Source: Lachnospiraceae bacterium JLR.KK002 (GTDB taxonomy: Bacteria > Bacillota > Clostridia > Lachnospirales > Lachnospiraceae). Taken from it: a DNA stretch of 64,000 bases. The stretch is taken from positions 4,012,001-4,076,000 of the forward strand of contig JAYMNP010000001.1 of the NCBI GenBank assembly GCA_036941025.1, written 5' to 3'. Made by a program: the position numbers and the translations under genes. Below the pieces are notes generated by a model. That model worked only from the letters and a program-made list of their open reading frames with translations, was not told the DNA's origin and searched no databases. This document shows positions 16,020 through 24,598 of the stretch, in pieces. Position 1 is the stretch's first letter. Every line of letters begins with the position of its first letter.

Positions 16020-18488
16020 ATGAAAAAGCGTGTACTGGTTGCCTTACTGTCTGTCAGTGTGGGAATTTCAGGACCAATGGGAGTACCGGTGGCAGAAGCA
16101 TCTTCCGTCAATCCCGAACAGACAACGGAAGATGTGACATTTATTCAGGAGGAAACTCCGGAGCAGGAAGAAATTTCCGGCCAGGAGGAGCCTGCAGTAT
16201 CAGAAGTTCCGGGAGAAACAGCAGAACCGGAAACAACTGTTGAGGAAACAGCAGACCTGAAAGATATGGTAGTGCCGGAGCAGGCAGAACCGGAAGCAGC
16301 AGCGGAAGCCATGGAGAAGACAGAGGAGCCTCTGGAAATGGAGAAGATTTCCAGATTTTCTGAAGCTGATATGGAGATCATGGCTGATGTGAAAGGCGCC
16401 AATACGGTTACATTGAATCCGGTACAGAACGCAGATGCAGCGGCAGTTCTGGAGGCTGCTCTGAAAGAAGTGGAAAAGAGCGGAACCACAGAAGTGACCA
16501 CAATCGTCATTCCTGCAGGTACTTATAAATGGAACGAGGCTGTCAGCCTGGTATCCAATGTAAATATTGTAGCAACGGGAGCCACCATCAACGCTTCCGC
16601 AAACATAGACACCATGCTGCGGACGGTATCTGGAAGAAACACTTCAAACGTTACGGTGGAAGGAGGAACCTGGGACTGCGGGAACAAGGCAGAGAGCGGA
16701 TTCATATTCTATACCGGCAAAAATATTACCCTGAAAAACTGTACGGTAAAGAATGGTAAGGGGAACGGCGTCCGGATTGGAGACAGCACAATCTCCCTTG
16801 TAGAAGGCTGTACCATCAGTAATAACAGCAGCAGCGGCATTTATGCCACTGGCGCTACGGTGATTTCTGCCATTAAGGGTTGCACCATTTCTTCCAACGG
16901 AGCTACCGGAATGACAGCCAGGGGAGTAACCGTAAACGAACTGTCTTCTACTACTTTCTCTTCTAACAAGGAGCACGGACTGGCAGCTTATGAAAAAGCT
17001 AAAATCGGAACGATTTCCAATGTGGTTGCTAAAAGCAATAAGGAACATGGAATTGCTGTTACCGGAGATTCTGAGATAAAAATTACCGGCGCCACAGCAG
17101 AGGGTAACACTCAGAACGGTGTATCTATTACCGGCGACAAGAGCAAAGCAGTGATTGAAGGCCTTACCGCAACGAAAAATAAGGGTACAGGAATTGCTTT
17201 TTCCAAATGCGGCAACTGCGTGTTCAAAAATTCCAAAGTTACTTATAACGGCGGACACGGAGTTACCATTTCCGATACCGTAGTGGATATGGAATGTACA
17301 AAGCAGACTGCCAATACCGTGGAGAACAATGACTGGAGCGGCGTTTCCATTACCGGAAAAGACTCCAAAGTTACCATTAAATACGGCAGTTACAGCAAGA
17401 ACGGACGGAATCCCAAATCCTCTTCCGAGGGTGAATCCGGTCATGGCGTGGGCGTATTCTCCGGAGCATCGCTGGTGTTAAAAGAAGCCACTATGGAAGA
17501 CAATTCCGTATGCGGTGTGTCTCCCTTCGGCAAAGGCACTTCCGCTACCATTGAAAAATGCGTGATTCAGGACAACGGAAGACACGGCATAGGCGGAAGA
17601 AAATCCGTTACCCTCACAGTAAAAGGAAATACCATTAAAGACAATAAGAATCATGGTATCATGGTAAACGACAAGAGTAACGGAAAGAACATAGAGAACA
17701 ATGAAATCAGCGGCAACAAACAGTGCGGAATCTGTGTTGGAGTAAGATCTAAAGCTACTGTTAAGAATAATAACATCAGCAAATCCGGACAGAATGCCAT
17801 TTATGTGTATGACAAGTCCAAAGCCACCATTACCGGAGGTAAGCTCCAGTCCAATAAAGAGTGTGGGGTTGTGACAGATAAGAATGCTGATGTTACCGTA
17901 AAAAAAGTCAATATCAGTAAAAATAAAATTTACGGAATGAATATCAAGGGCGGAAAAGCAAAGGTTCAGTCCTGTACCATCAGCAGCAATAAGAGTTCCG
18001 GAATTCAGATAAAAGCAAAGGCAAAAGTGTCCGAATTGTCCGGCAATAAGATTAAGAATAATGGTGAATACGGCATTTACTGCAAGGAAGCCTCTGTTAC
18101 TAAAATAGAGAAAAACACCATTACGGGACACAAAAAATACGGAATTGTTCTGTATCCCGGTTCTACCTGTAAGAATATTAAGAAAAATACCCTGAGCAAT
18201 CCGGCTGCACCAAAAGAGATTGGCATTCAGGGTTCCACATCCAATGTGGGCGATGTGAAGCCGGTAACCATCAGCACAGCAAAGAAGAATGGAACCAGTA
18301 TTAAGGGTTCTGCTCCTTCCAATGCAAAAGTTTCTGTTAAAATCGGCAAGAAAACCTACAGTGCAAAGGCAGGCGGAAACGGAAGCTATACCATCAAAAC
18401 TGCAAAGCTGAAAAAAGGAACAAAATTAAAAGTTCAGGCAGCAGCTGCAGGCGGAAATACCGTATATGCAGAAACAGTGGTAAAATAA
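16020..18488 (+). CDS. Secreted right-handed beta-helix repeat protein
   Basis: This 822-residue protein has a signal peptide (MKKRVLVALLSVSVG, probable cleavage after VAEA). An acidic Glu/Pro-rich linker follows (about 30-125), then a long parallel beta-helix (about 130-745) built from roughly 22-23-residue coils with recurring GI, N-x-ST-I and SNNKxxGI patterns. The C-terminal domain is small and Ig-like (KVSVKIGKKTYSAKAGGNG onwards). The fold is that of pectate-lyase/NosD-type polysaccharide-binding or cleaving proteins. No catalytic set could be identified, and no LPXTG or other wall anchor is visible. It is a monocistronic-looking gene with its own promoter inside a glycopolymer locus, so binding, trimming or modifying the polymer outside the cell is plausible. 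Confidence 0.88.
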   Translation: MKKRVLVALLSVSVGISGPMGVPVAEASSVNPEQTTEDVTFIQEETPEQEEISGQEEPAVSEVPGETAEPETTVEETADLKDMVVPEQAEPEAAAEAMEKTEEPLEMEKISRFSEADMEIMADVKGANTVTLNPVQNADAAAVLEAALKEVEKSGTTEVTTIVIPAGTYKWNEAVSLVSNVNIVATGATINASANIDTMLRTVSGRNTSNVTVEGGTWDCGNKAESGFIFYTGKNITLKNCTVKNGKGNGVRIGDSTISLVEGCTISNNSSSGIYATGATVISAIKGCTISSNGATGMTARGVTVNELSSTTFSSNKEHGLAAYEKAKIGTISNVVAKSNKEHGIAVTGDSEIKITGATAEGNTQNGVSITGDKSKAVIEGLTATKNKGTGIAFSKCGNCVFKNSKVTYNGGHGVTISDTVVDMECTKQTANTVENNDWSGVSITGKDSKVTIKYGSYSKNGRNPKSSSEGESGHGVGVFSGASLVLKEATMEDNSVCGVSPFGKGTSATIEKCVIQDNGRHGIGGRKSVTLTVKGNTIKDNKNHGIMVNDKSNGKNIENNEISGNKQCGICVGVRSKATVKNNNISKSGQNAIYVYDKSKATITGGKLQSNKECGVVTDKNADVTVKKVNISKNKIYGMNIKGGKAKVQSCTISSNKSSGIQIKAKAKVSELSGNKIKNNGEYGIYCKEASVTKIEKNTITGHKKYGIVLYPGSTCKNIKKNTLSNPAAPKEIGIQGSTSNVGDVKPVTISTAKKNGTSIKGSAPSNAKVSVKIGKKTYSAKAGGNGSYTIKTAKLKKGTKLKVQAAAAGGNTVYAETVVK

Positions 18489-18662
18489 TTTCGGGCAGGT
18501 ACTGCCGTAAGAAAGTATAACAATGGGGAATCTTCGTTCCCTTTGGCGGAATGGACAGACTGCTCCGTCAGGGGAAAGGATTCCCTGTTGCATTACGTGC
18601 AAAAATTTCATCTTACTTCAGAAGAAAGCGGCTGTATACATAGAGAGAAAGGAATTATTGCA

Positions 18663-20546
18663 ATGGAAGCACAAAAAGCATACCAGTATAAATTTACTGT
18701 GGTCACGCCTGTGTATAAAGTGGAAGAATATCTGGAAGAAACCATTGAATCAGTTTTAAACCAGACCATCGGATTTGAAGAAAATATACAGATGATACTG
18801 GTCAATGACGGAAGCCCCGATAACAGCGAGGAAATCTGTCTGAAATATCAGAAAAAATATCCTGATAATATTATTTATCTGAAAAAAGAGAACGGCGGCG
18901 TCAGTTCCGCCAGAAACGAAGCATTTCCCTATATTCAGGGAAAATACGTGAACTTCCTGGATTCCGATGATAAATGGGCGCCGGATGCTTTTGCACTGGT
19001 GTATCCTTTTTTTGAAAAAAATCAGAATAAAACAGATGTGGTGGGAGCAAGAAAACGTTTTTTTGAAGGACGGAATGACTACCATCATCTTGACTATAAA
19101 TTTGAAACCACAAAAGTGGTATATCTGCAGACCCAGTACGATTATGTGCAGCTTGACGTGACCTCGTCCTTTGTAAAAGCCGAAGTGTTGGAGCACCACA
19201 GATTCTGCACAAAATTAAAGTATGGAGAAGATTCTGCATTTATCAATGAAGTGCTGCTGGAAAAATGTACCCTTGGCCTGGTGCGGGAAGCAGTGCATTT
19301 TTACCGGAAACGCCGAAACGAAACCTCGGCCCTGCAAAACGAGCTGAAATCAGACAGCTATTACCTGGATTCTCCCGAATATTATCACAAAGCCCTGATA
19401 GAAAAATCGCTGGAGCAGTACAAAACCGTGCCGGAATTCATTCAGTACGCTGTGATGTATGATCTGGGCTGGCGCATCCGCAAAGATATCCGCTCTTATG
19501 TAACCGATGAAAGGGCCGAATCTTATAAAAAGCATATTCAGGAAATTCTGCAGTATATTGAGGAACGGGTTATTATGAATCAGCGAATCATGTACAAAGA
19601 CGCCATGATTTATGCTCTTTCCCTGAAATATGGCAGAGATATCCGCAAAGAAATTATTTACGATATGGGAAAACTGCTGTTCCACAATATAGAACTGCTG
19701 AACCTGTCCCAGACTTCCAATATTATCATCCTTACCTCCATGGAAGTGAAAGACCAGACCGTCTGCCTGGAAGGCAGGGTAAATACCTGGCTTCCGGAGG
19801 AGGATTACGAAATATATACGGAAATTAAAGGTAAGAGAAGCCCCCTTCCCTGCTTTGATTTAAAGGAATTTGATAAAATGGGACTGGACGGAGTCTGCCA
19901 TAAGGGCAGAGGATTCCGGCTGGAAATCCCTGTGGGCAAAAAAGAATGGGATTTGACCTTCAGTATCTGGTACCGTGACATTTACCGGAAAAAAGTTCGA
20001 TTTGCCCTGGACAGCAGCATCCCTCTGAATGAGGAGGAAACCTCTTATTACTATCAGAATTTCTGTCTGCTCCGGAAAGATAAAAAGAAATTAATCTGTA
20101 AACATATGGGACGCCGGGAACGTCTGGAGTACGAAAAGGCCTACCAGTCCACTCTGATTCAGGCAGGCAGGAAGGATTTGCTCCCGTTCCGGAAGTGGTA
20201 TATGGTTCTGAAAGAATTAAAGAAGAAAGAAATCTGGCTGGCAGCCGATAATCTCAGCCAGTGCCAGGAACCTCCCGCCCCGGTATTTCAATATCTGTCG
20301 GAACAGCGAAAAGCAGGAACACGAATCTACTTCGTATCAGAGAAATCCTGCCCTGCCGCAAAAGAAGCCGGAAAATATGGAAAAATCCTGGCATACGGCT
20401 CATTCCGCCATAAAATCCTGTTCCTGCTGAGTGATAAAATCATAGTATCCGGGAAACATAAAGATGAGATGGATGTGTTTGGCGAACAGGGAACCTACAT
20501 GAAAGATCTGTACCAGTTTGAAACTGTTTTTTGGAGTGAGACATGA
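18663..20546 (+). CDS. GT2 glycosyltransferase fused to a truncated CDP-glycerol transferase domain
   Basis: The 627-residue protein begins with a GT2 domain (FTVVTPVYKVEEYLEETI, LVNDGSPDNSEE, FLDSDDKWAP; about residues 1-260). After a linker, the last 120 or so residues (KKEIWLAADNLSQ through LYQFETVF) match the start of a TagF-like CDP-glycerol transferase domain. It stops at FETVFWSET, exactly where full-length relatives continue into the catalytic FLQHG motif (compare 4441 and 13766). The second domain is therefore catalytically dead, while GT2 may still work. The ATG at 18663 with an AAAGGA site is preferred to the upstream in-frame start, whose extra residues look non-coding. Its stop overlaps the next start by 4 bp. 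Confidence 0.88.
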   Translation: MEAQKAYQYKFTVVTPVYKVEEYLEETIESVLNQTIGFEENIQMILVNDGSPDNSEEICLKYQKKYPDNIIYLKKENGGVSSARNEAFPYIQGKYVNFLDSDDKWAPDAFALVYPFFEKNQNKTDVVGARKRFFEGRNDYHHLDYKFETTKVVYLQTQYDYVQLDVTSSFVKAEVLEHHRFCTKLKYGEDSAFINEVLLEKCTLGLVREAVHFYRKRRNETSALQNELKSDSYYLDSPEYYHKALIEKSLEQYKTVPEFIQYAVMYDLGWRIRKDIRSYVTDERAESYKKHIQEILQYIEERVIMNQRIMYKDAMIYALSLKYGRDIRKEIIYDMGKLLFHNIELLNLSQTSNIIILTSMEVKDQTVCLEGRVNTWLPEEDYEIYTEIKGKRSPLPCFDLKEFDKMGLDGVCHKGRGFRLEIPVGKKEWDLTFSIWYRDIYRKKVRFALDSSIPLNEEETSYYYQNFCLLRKDKKKLICKHMGRRERLEYEKAYQSTLIQAGRKDLLPFRKWYMVLKELKKKEIWLAADNLSQCQEPPAPVFQYLSEQRKAGTRIYFVSEKSCPAAKEAGKYGKILAYGSFRHKILFLLSDKIIVSGKHKDEMDVFGEQGTYMKDLYQFETVFWSET

Positions 20547-22534
20547 TTAAAACGGTAAAATGGAGTGTAAAAGACAGTATGACCTGCCTGTTTGGGCTTA
20601 TGGTCTGTGTGATAATCACCCTGATGTGTCTGACGAAAAGCATTAATCTGAACTGCTTTTATGACGTGGGAGAGATCTATGATGTGGGGAAAACAGAGCG
20701 CACTTATGCAGGAAACAACTGGGTGTATGATAACAGTACCGGATGTATCAATATTCTGGATGATGCAGCAAATCAGATATTTGCCATTGCGGTTCAGCAG
20801 AAGAACTGGAATTATCTGTATCTGGAACTGGATGAACTGGAGGGGGAGTCTGACTGGGATATTTATTTTTTGAATTCTGCCTACGAAGCAACGGGTGTTG
20901 TGAATCAGACCATGAAAAATGGTTTGAATATTCTGGAACTTCCCAGGGAAGAGATTTATGCCATCAATATTGTGATTTCCAATCAGAAAGGGCTGACCTT
21001 TTCCATTCCGAAGATGCAGTTTCGTGAAAGACAGCAGACCTTTGGCTGGAAAGAATTCTGGATGGTGTTTGCGGTTGTTTCTGTCCTGTACCTGATAATC
21101 ATTCAATTATACAGACGGTTCTGGAAAAGGAAGAAGACTGAACAGCCAAAAGGCCTGTGGATAGAAGAGGTGCAGAAAATTTATAGTTCCATACTGAACC
21201 AGGGAGCATGTTTGCGTCAGAAAGTTTCCTGTAAAGCCATTGTTCGAATCCGTACGGTTCTTTTTTTTGTCTGTTATCTGATTTTGTATCTTATGGTAAC
21301 TTTACGATGGAGATGGCGGCCGGTTACTCAGAACAAAATGGTATTGTTATTGGGGATCTGTCTGTTTCTGATTGCAGCGTTATCCTGGGAAAAGAGGGAA
21401 TTTTCTGTATGCTGGAAAAATCCATTGGTATATGCCTGGTTTATCCAGTGGATACTCTGCATTATATCTGATTTTCTTGTAAAAAAATCTTTCAGCCATG
21501 TGGGAATTTTTATGCTGGCAGCGGTGGGGCCGTTGCTGCTTTCCTGGAATCAGATGGAACATCCCGAAAAATGGTTAAGAGATTTAAAAAAAGCTCTGGA
21601 GATGTTTTACTGGCTGGCCTGTATCTTTTGCATCTTTTGCCGGCCATATACCATTGGAAATCGTTATATGGGAATATTTAATAATCCAAATACCTTTGCG
21701 GGATTTCTTGTGACTGTGAATCTGGTGTTTCTGGATTATGTTAAAGCAGAAACAGGAGAAAAAAATCCGAAGTACAGGCAGCTGATGAAAAATAGAACGG
21801 GGCTTGTCAGCGTGTGTTTCTTTTTGATGCTGACTCAGAGCGTGACAGGAATAGCAGTATATATATTAGAGTGGCTGGTGTTTTTATGGTGGATGTTAAA
21901 AAGCAGGAAAGAAAAAAGCAACAGGAAAAATATCATAATAAATCTTGGATTTTTGATATTAAACGTTGTCCTGATAGTAACTTTGGGAAAGTGGTGTCTT
22001 ACGAAAGCAGCAGGCTTGTTAAATACAGCAGTTCCTTTTCCAGGGGATCTGTATTTGATGTCAGATAATTCTCTGTTGTCCATGCATGTTTATGCGGCAG
22101 ATGGAAAGTTGCCTTTGCTGGAACGGATTTCCCAGAAACTTTCCGGCAATGGCATTAGCTTTTTTTTGAGCGGCAGAGATGAAGTTTGGAAAATTTATCT
22201 GCGGCAGTTGAACCTGGTGGGGCACAGCAGATGGGCTGAAACTGGTGTAAGCAGAATGCATGCTCATAATAATCTTCTGCAGATGATGTATGATTATGGA
22301 GTATTTGTTGCGTTGCCTTATCTTACCATGGTGTATTACAGTTTGAAATACAGTCTGAAAAATTTCTTTCAGAACCGAAAAATGAGTTTGTTTATACTGG
22401 GAGCGATACTGAATTATCATATTATTGGTTTAACGGAGGATGTAACCTCTCCCTATGCTTTTGTAAGCTGGCTGACCTTTTATCTTGTAATCGGCAGCTT
22501 ATTTGTACAACAGGCAGAAAACGTAAGAAGGTGA
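20543..22534 (+). CDS. O-antigen ligase/polymerase-like membrane protein (active-motif copy)
   Basis: This 663-residue protein has one N-terminal transmembrane segment, then an extracytoplasmic beta-rich domain (about residues 35-160) and roughly ten further membrane segments. NRYMGIFNNPNTFAGF and, near the C-terminus, RMHAHNNLLQMMYDYG are the conserved elements of WaaL/Wzy ligases and polymerases, the latter on the large periplasmic loop. It would ligate or polymerise lipid-linked repeat units outside the membrane. The next gene is a diverged paralogue with the same architecture. Codon use is more AT-rich than upstream, marking the start of the likely exchanged cassette. Confidence 0.85.
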   Translation: MIKTVKWSVKDSMTCLFGLMVCVIITLMCLTKSINLNCFYDVGEIYDVGKTERTYAGNNWVYDNSTGCINILDDAANQIFAIAVQQKNWNYLYLELDELEGESDWDIYFLNSAYEATGVVNQTMKNGLNILELPREEIYAINIVISNQKGLTFSIPKMQFRERQQTFGWKEFWMVFAVVSVLYLIIIQLYRRFWKRKKTEQPKGLWIEEVQKIYSSILNQGACLRQKVSCKAIVRIRTVLFFVCYLILYLMVTLRWRWRPVTQNKMVLLLGICLFLIAALSWEKREFSVCWKNPLVYAWFIQWILCIISDFLVKKSFSHVGIFMLAAVGPLLLSWNQMEHPEKWLRDLKKALEMFYWLACIFCIFCRPYTIGNRYMGIFNNPNTFAGFLVTVNLVFLDYVKAETGEKNPKYRQLMKNRTGLVSVCFFLMLTQSVTGIAVYILEWLVFLWWMLKSRKEKSNRKNIIINLGFLILNVVLIVTLGKWCLTKAAGLLNTAVPFPGDLYLMSDNSLLSMHVYAADGKLPLLERISQKLSGNGISFFLSGRDEVWKIYLRQLNLVGHSRWAETGVSRMHAHNNLLQMMYDYGVFVALPYLTMVYYSLKYSLKNFFQNRKMSLFILGAILNYHIIGLTEDVTSPYAFVSWLTFYLVIGSLFVQQAENVRR

Positions 22535-22539
22535 CAGCG

Positions 22540-24555
22540 ATGAAGAGAGAAAAAAAGTTTTATCTGTTTCTTTTTTTTCTGACCGGAATATTATTGAGCG
22601 TCATGATTGTCTTTATGCGGCTGGGCGGAGCCATTAATCTGGAAGAATTTATGTCTGCAGGAAAAGTATATGATTTTTCCCATTCAGAGTTGACCAAAGA
22701 TTCTTCCACCTGGATTTACCAGCCGGAGGAAGGGGGATACCGGCTTTCAGAGGATAATGCTGTCAATCGCTATAAATTAAACGGAAAAGAAGATGCCTGG
22801 GGTTTTCTTTATATTGATGTGGAAAATATGAGCGTGCCATCCATGGAAGGCATGTTAGAATATTACAACGCGGGAAAGGAAAAGGTGGCGGAACAGGCGA
22901 TTTGTCTGACCGAGGGAAGAAATGCTCTGGAGCTTGCGACGGATGTTCCCATGTATAAAATGGCTATCCGAATTTTAAATGAAAAGGGAGAGTTTTTGTC
23001 TATTTCTTCCATGCAGATTCGGACAGGGCCTTCCTGGTATACCAGAAAACACTTTGCAGAATTGTTTGCAGTCTGCTTACTGGGATTTCTTGCAGTTTCC
23101 GGAATTTTGCTTTATCTGAAAAAAAAGCTGTCTTTAAATATAAAAATACCAGACGTATACAGGCTGATTGCGCTGCTGCAATATATGTTTCAGCTGTTGG
23201 GAGATTATTTTGGAGAAAGAACAGGTGGAAGATTAAGAGCAGGTCAGAGAAAAGCCATGCGGAAACTCCTGTTTGGGCTGCTGTTTTCCTGGATGATTAT
23301 CGGAAATGTTCTGAACTGGACGAGCAGTCAGGAAATATACCGGTATCATATATTTGGCTGTATGGTGCTGTTGGTATTACTGGCACTGGTTAGCTGGGAG
23401 AAGCCTTTGCAAAAAGTATCCTGGAAAACTCCCTGGATGGCTTGCTGGCTGCTTTTGTGGGGAGGCATAATAATTTCTGATTTTTTTGTCATAAAGAAAT
23501 GGGAATTAACCGGACAGGTGATGTTTTTCGCAGGAGCCTTTCTGATTTTTACCTGGCACAATATGGAGCACCCACGTGATATACTGGGGGATTTCCTGGA
23601 TGCTCTGGAACTGGTATTTCTGGCGGGAACCGTATACTGCATGTTGTTCCGTATGAAAAGGCCGGCCATTGATTACAACGGGCTGTTTCGGAGTTCCGAA
23701 GAATTTTCCATGTACGGAGCTTTTATGTGGTGCATGTTTCTGGCGGAGTTGGACAACCTGATAAAAGAGGATACAGGTTTATCCAATAGCGGGAGGCGGA
23801 AGAAAAAATGTATAACTGGATTGTATATTAAATATATTACAGGTGCTGCAGTTTCACTTTATTTTGTACTCAGAAGTAATTGTATATTGGGTTTTGCAGC
23901 ATCAGCAATTACAGGTGCATTAGTGCTGCTTCGGCAATGGGGAAGTTTTGTGCAGATATGGGAGCGTGCAGGAAAATTGCTGAAATCTATGGGGATTGGG
24001 GTATTTATGGCAATTCTGGCAGTGTCTGTCGTTCATATTGCAACAAAGCAGTTTCCAGAGTTTTTAAATCTGAATATAGCTTATGAAAATGAACGATTGC
24101 TGACAGGACTTTCTGATGAGGATTATAAAGATTATTTCACACTGTATCCGGAAGAGGCAGAAGGGGTAAAACGAAAGCAGGATATTGAGTATCACATCAT
24201 CTGGAAAAGTTATATCCGCAGATGGAATCTCTTTGGTCATTCAGAACAACCACGGGTGTTTCGAAGACGAAGTCCTGCTTACAGTGGATATATTGCCATA
24301 TCATATGGAACAGGACTTTTTATTCTGGTAGCTTATATGGGATATCAGGTGGCTCAGTTGTGCAGGGGCGGAAAAAATTTCCTCCGTAAAAAAGAATCAT
24401 GTCAGGCAAATGTGCTGATTTTACTGACCAGCCTTGTATACATTAGTTTCTGTGTCTGGGGAAATGTGGATGTGGTATGGGGACATCCCCTGTGGCTTTT
24501 ATTTTATCTGATGGCAGGATGTCAGGAAAGCCAGTTGCAATTTCAGGAAAATTAA
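22540..24555 (+). CDS. O-antigen ligase-like membrane protein, degenerate paralogue
   Basis: This 671-residue protein shares the layout of its upstream neighbour: NLEEFMSAGKVYDF at the same place as NLNCFYDVGEIYDV, an extracytoplasmic domain and then many membrane segments with WEKPLQKVSWKTPWMACWLL matching WEKREFSVCWKNPLVYAWFI. The catalytic-loop motif HAHNN of the paralogue is replaced by SPAYSGYIAISYGTGL and the GIFNNPN motif reads GLFRSSE. Enzymatic activity is therefore doubtful; a regulatory or scaffolding partner is possible. The ATG at 22540 with AAGGTGA upstream is preferred to the GTG at 22531. Confidence 0.8.
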   Translation: MKREKKFYLFLFFLTGILLSVMIVFMRLGGAINLEEFMSAGKVYDFSHSELTKDSSTWIYQPEEGGYRLSEDNAVNRYKLNGKEDAWGFLYIDVENMSVPSMEGMLEYYNAGKEKVAEQAICLTEGRNALELATDVPMYKMAIRILNEKGEFLSISSMQIRTGPSWYTRKHFAELFAVCLLGFLAVSGILLYLKKKLSLNIKIPDVYRLIALLQYMFQLLGDYFGERTGGRLRAGQRKAMRKLLFGLLFSWMIIGNVLNWTSSQEIYRYHIFGCMVLLVLLALVSWEKPLQKVSWKTPWMACWLLLWGGIIISDFFVIKKWELTGQVMFFAGAFLIFTWHNMEHPRDILGDFLDALELVFLAGTVYCMLFRMKRPAIDYNGLFRSSEEFSMYGAFMWCMFLAELDNLIKEDTGLSNSGRRKKKCITGLYIKYITGAAVSLYFVLRSNCILGFAASAITGALVLLRQWGSFVQIWERAGKLLKSMGIGVFMAILAVSVVHIATKQFPEFLNLNIAYENERLLTGLSDEDYKDYFTLYPEEAEGVKRKQDIEYHIIWKSYIRRWNLFGHSEQPRVFRRRSPAYSGYIAISYGTGLFILVAYMGYQVAQLCRGGKNFLRKKESCQANVLILLTSLVYISFCVWGNVDVVWGHPLWLLFYLMAGCQESQLQFQEN

Positions 24556-24598
24556 GATACAATTGTGAGAAGAAAATACTTGAAAAGAGGAAATACAG

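Noticed and set aside
18489..18662. Several small hairpins (GGCAG-GTA-CTGCC and others) between the beta-helix gene and the next
   Set aside because: No T run after them and no consistent larger fold; may be a weak leader structure but not supportable.
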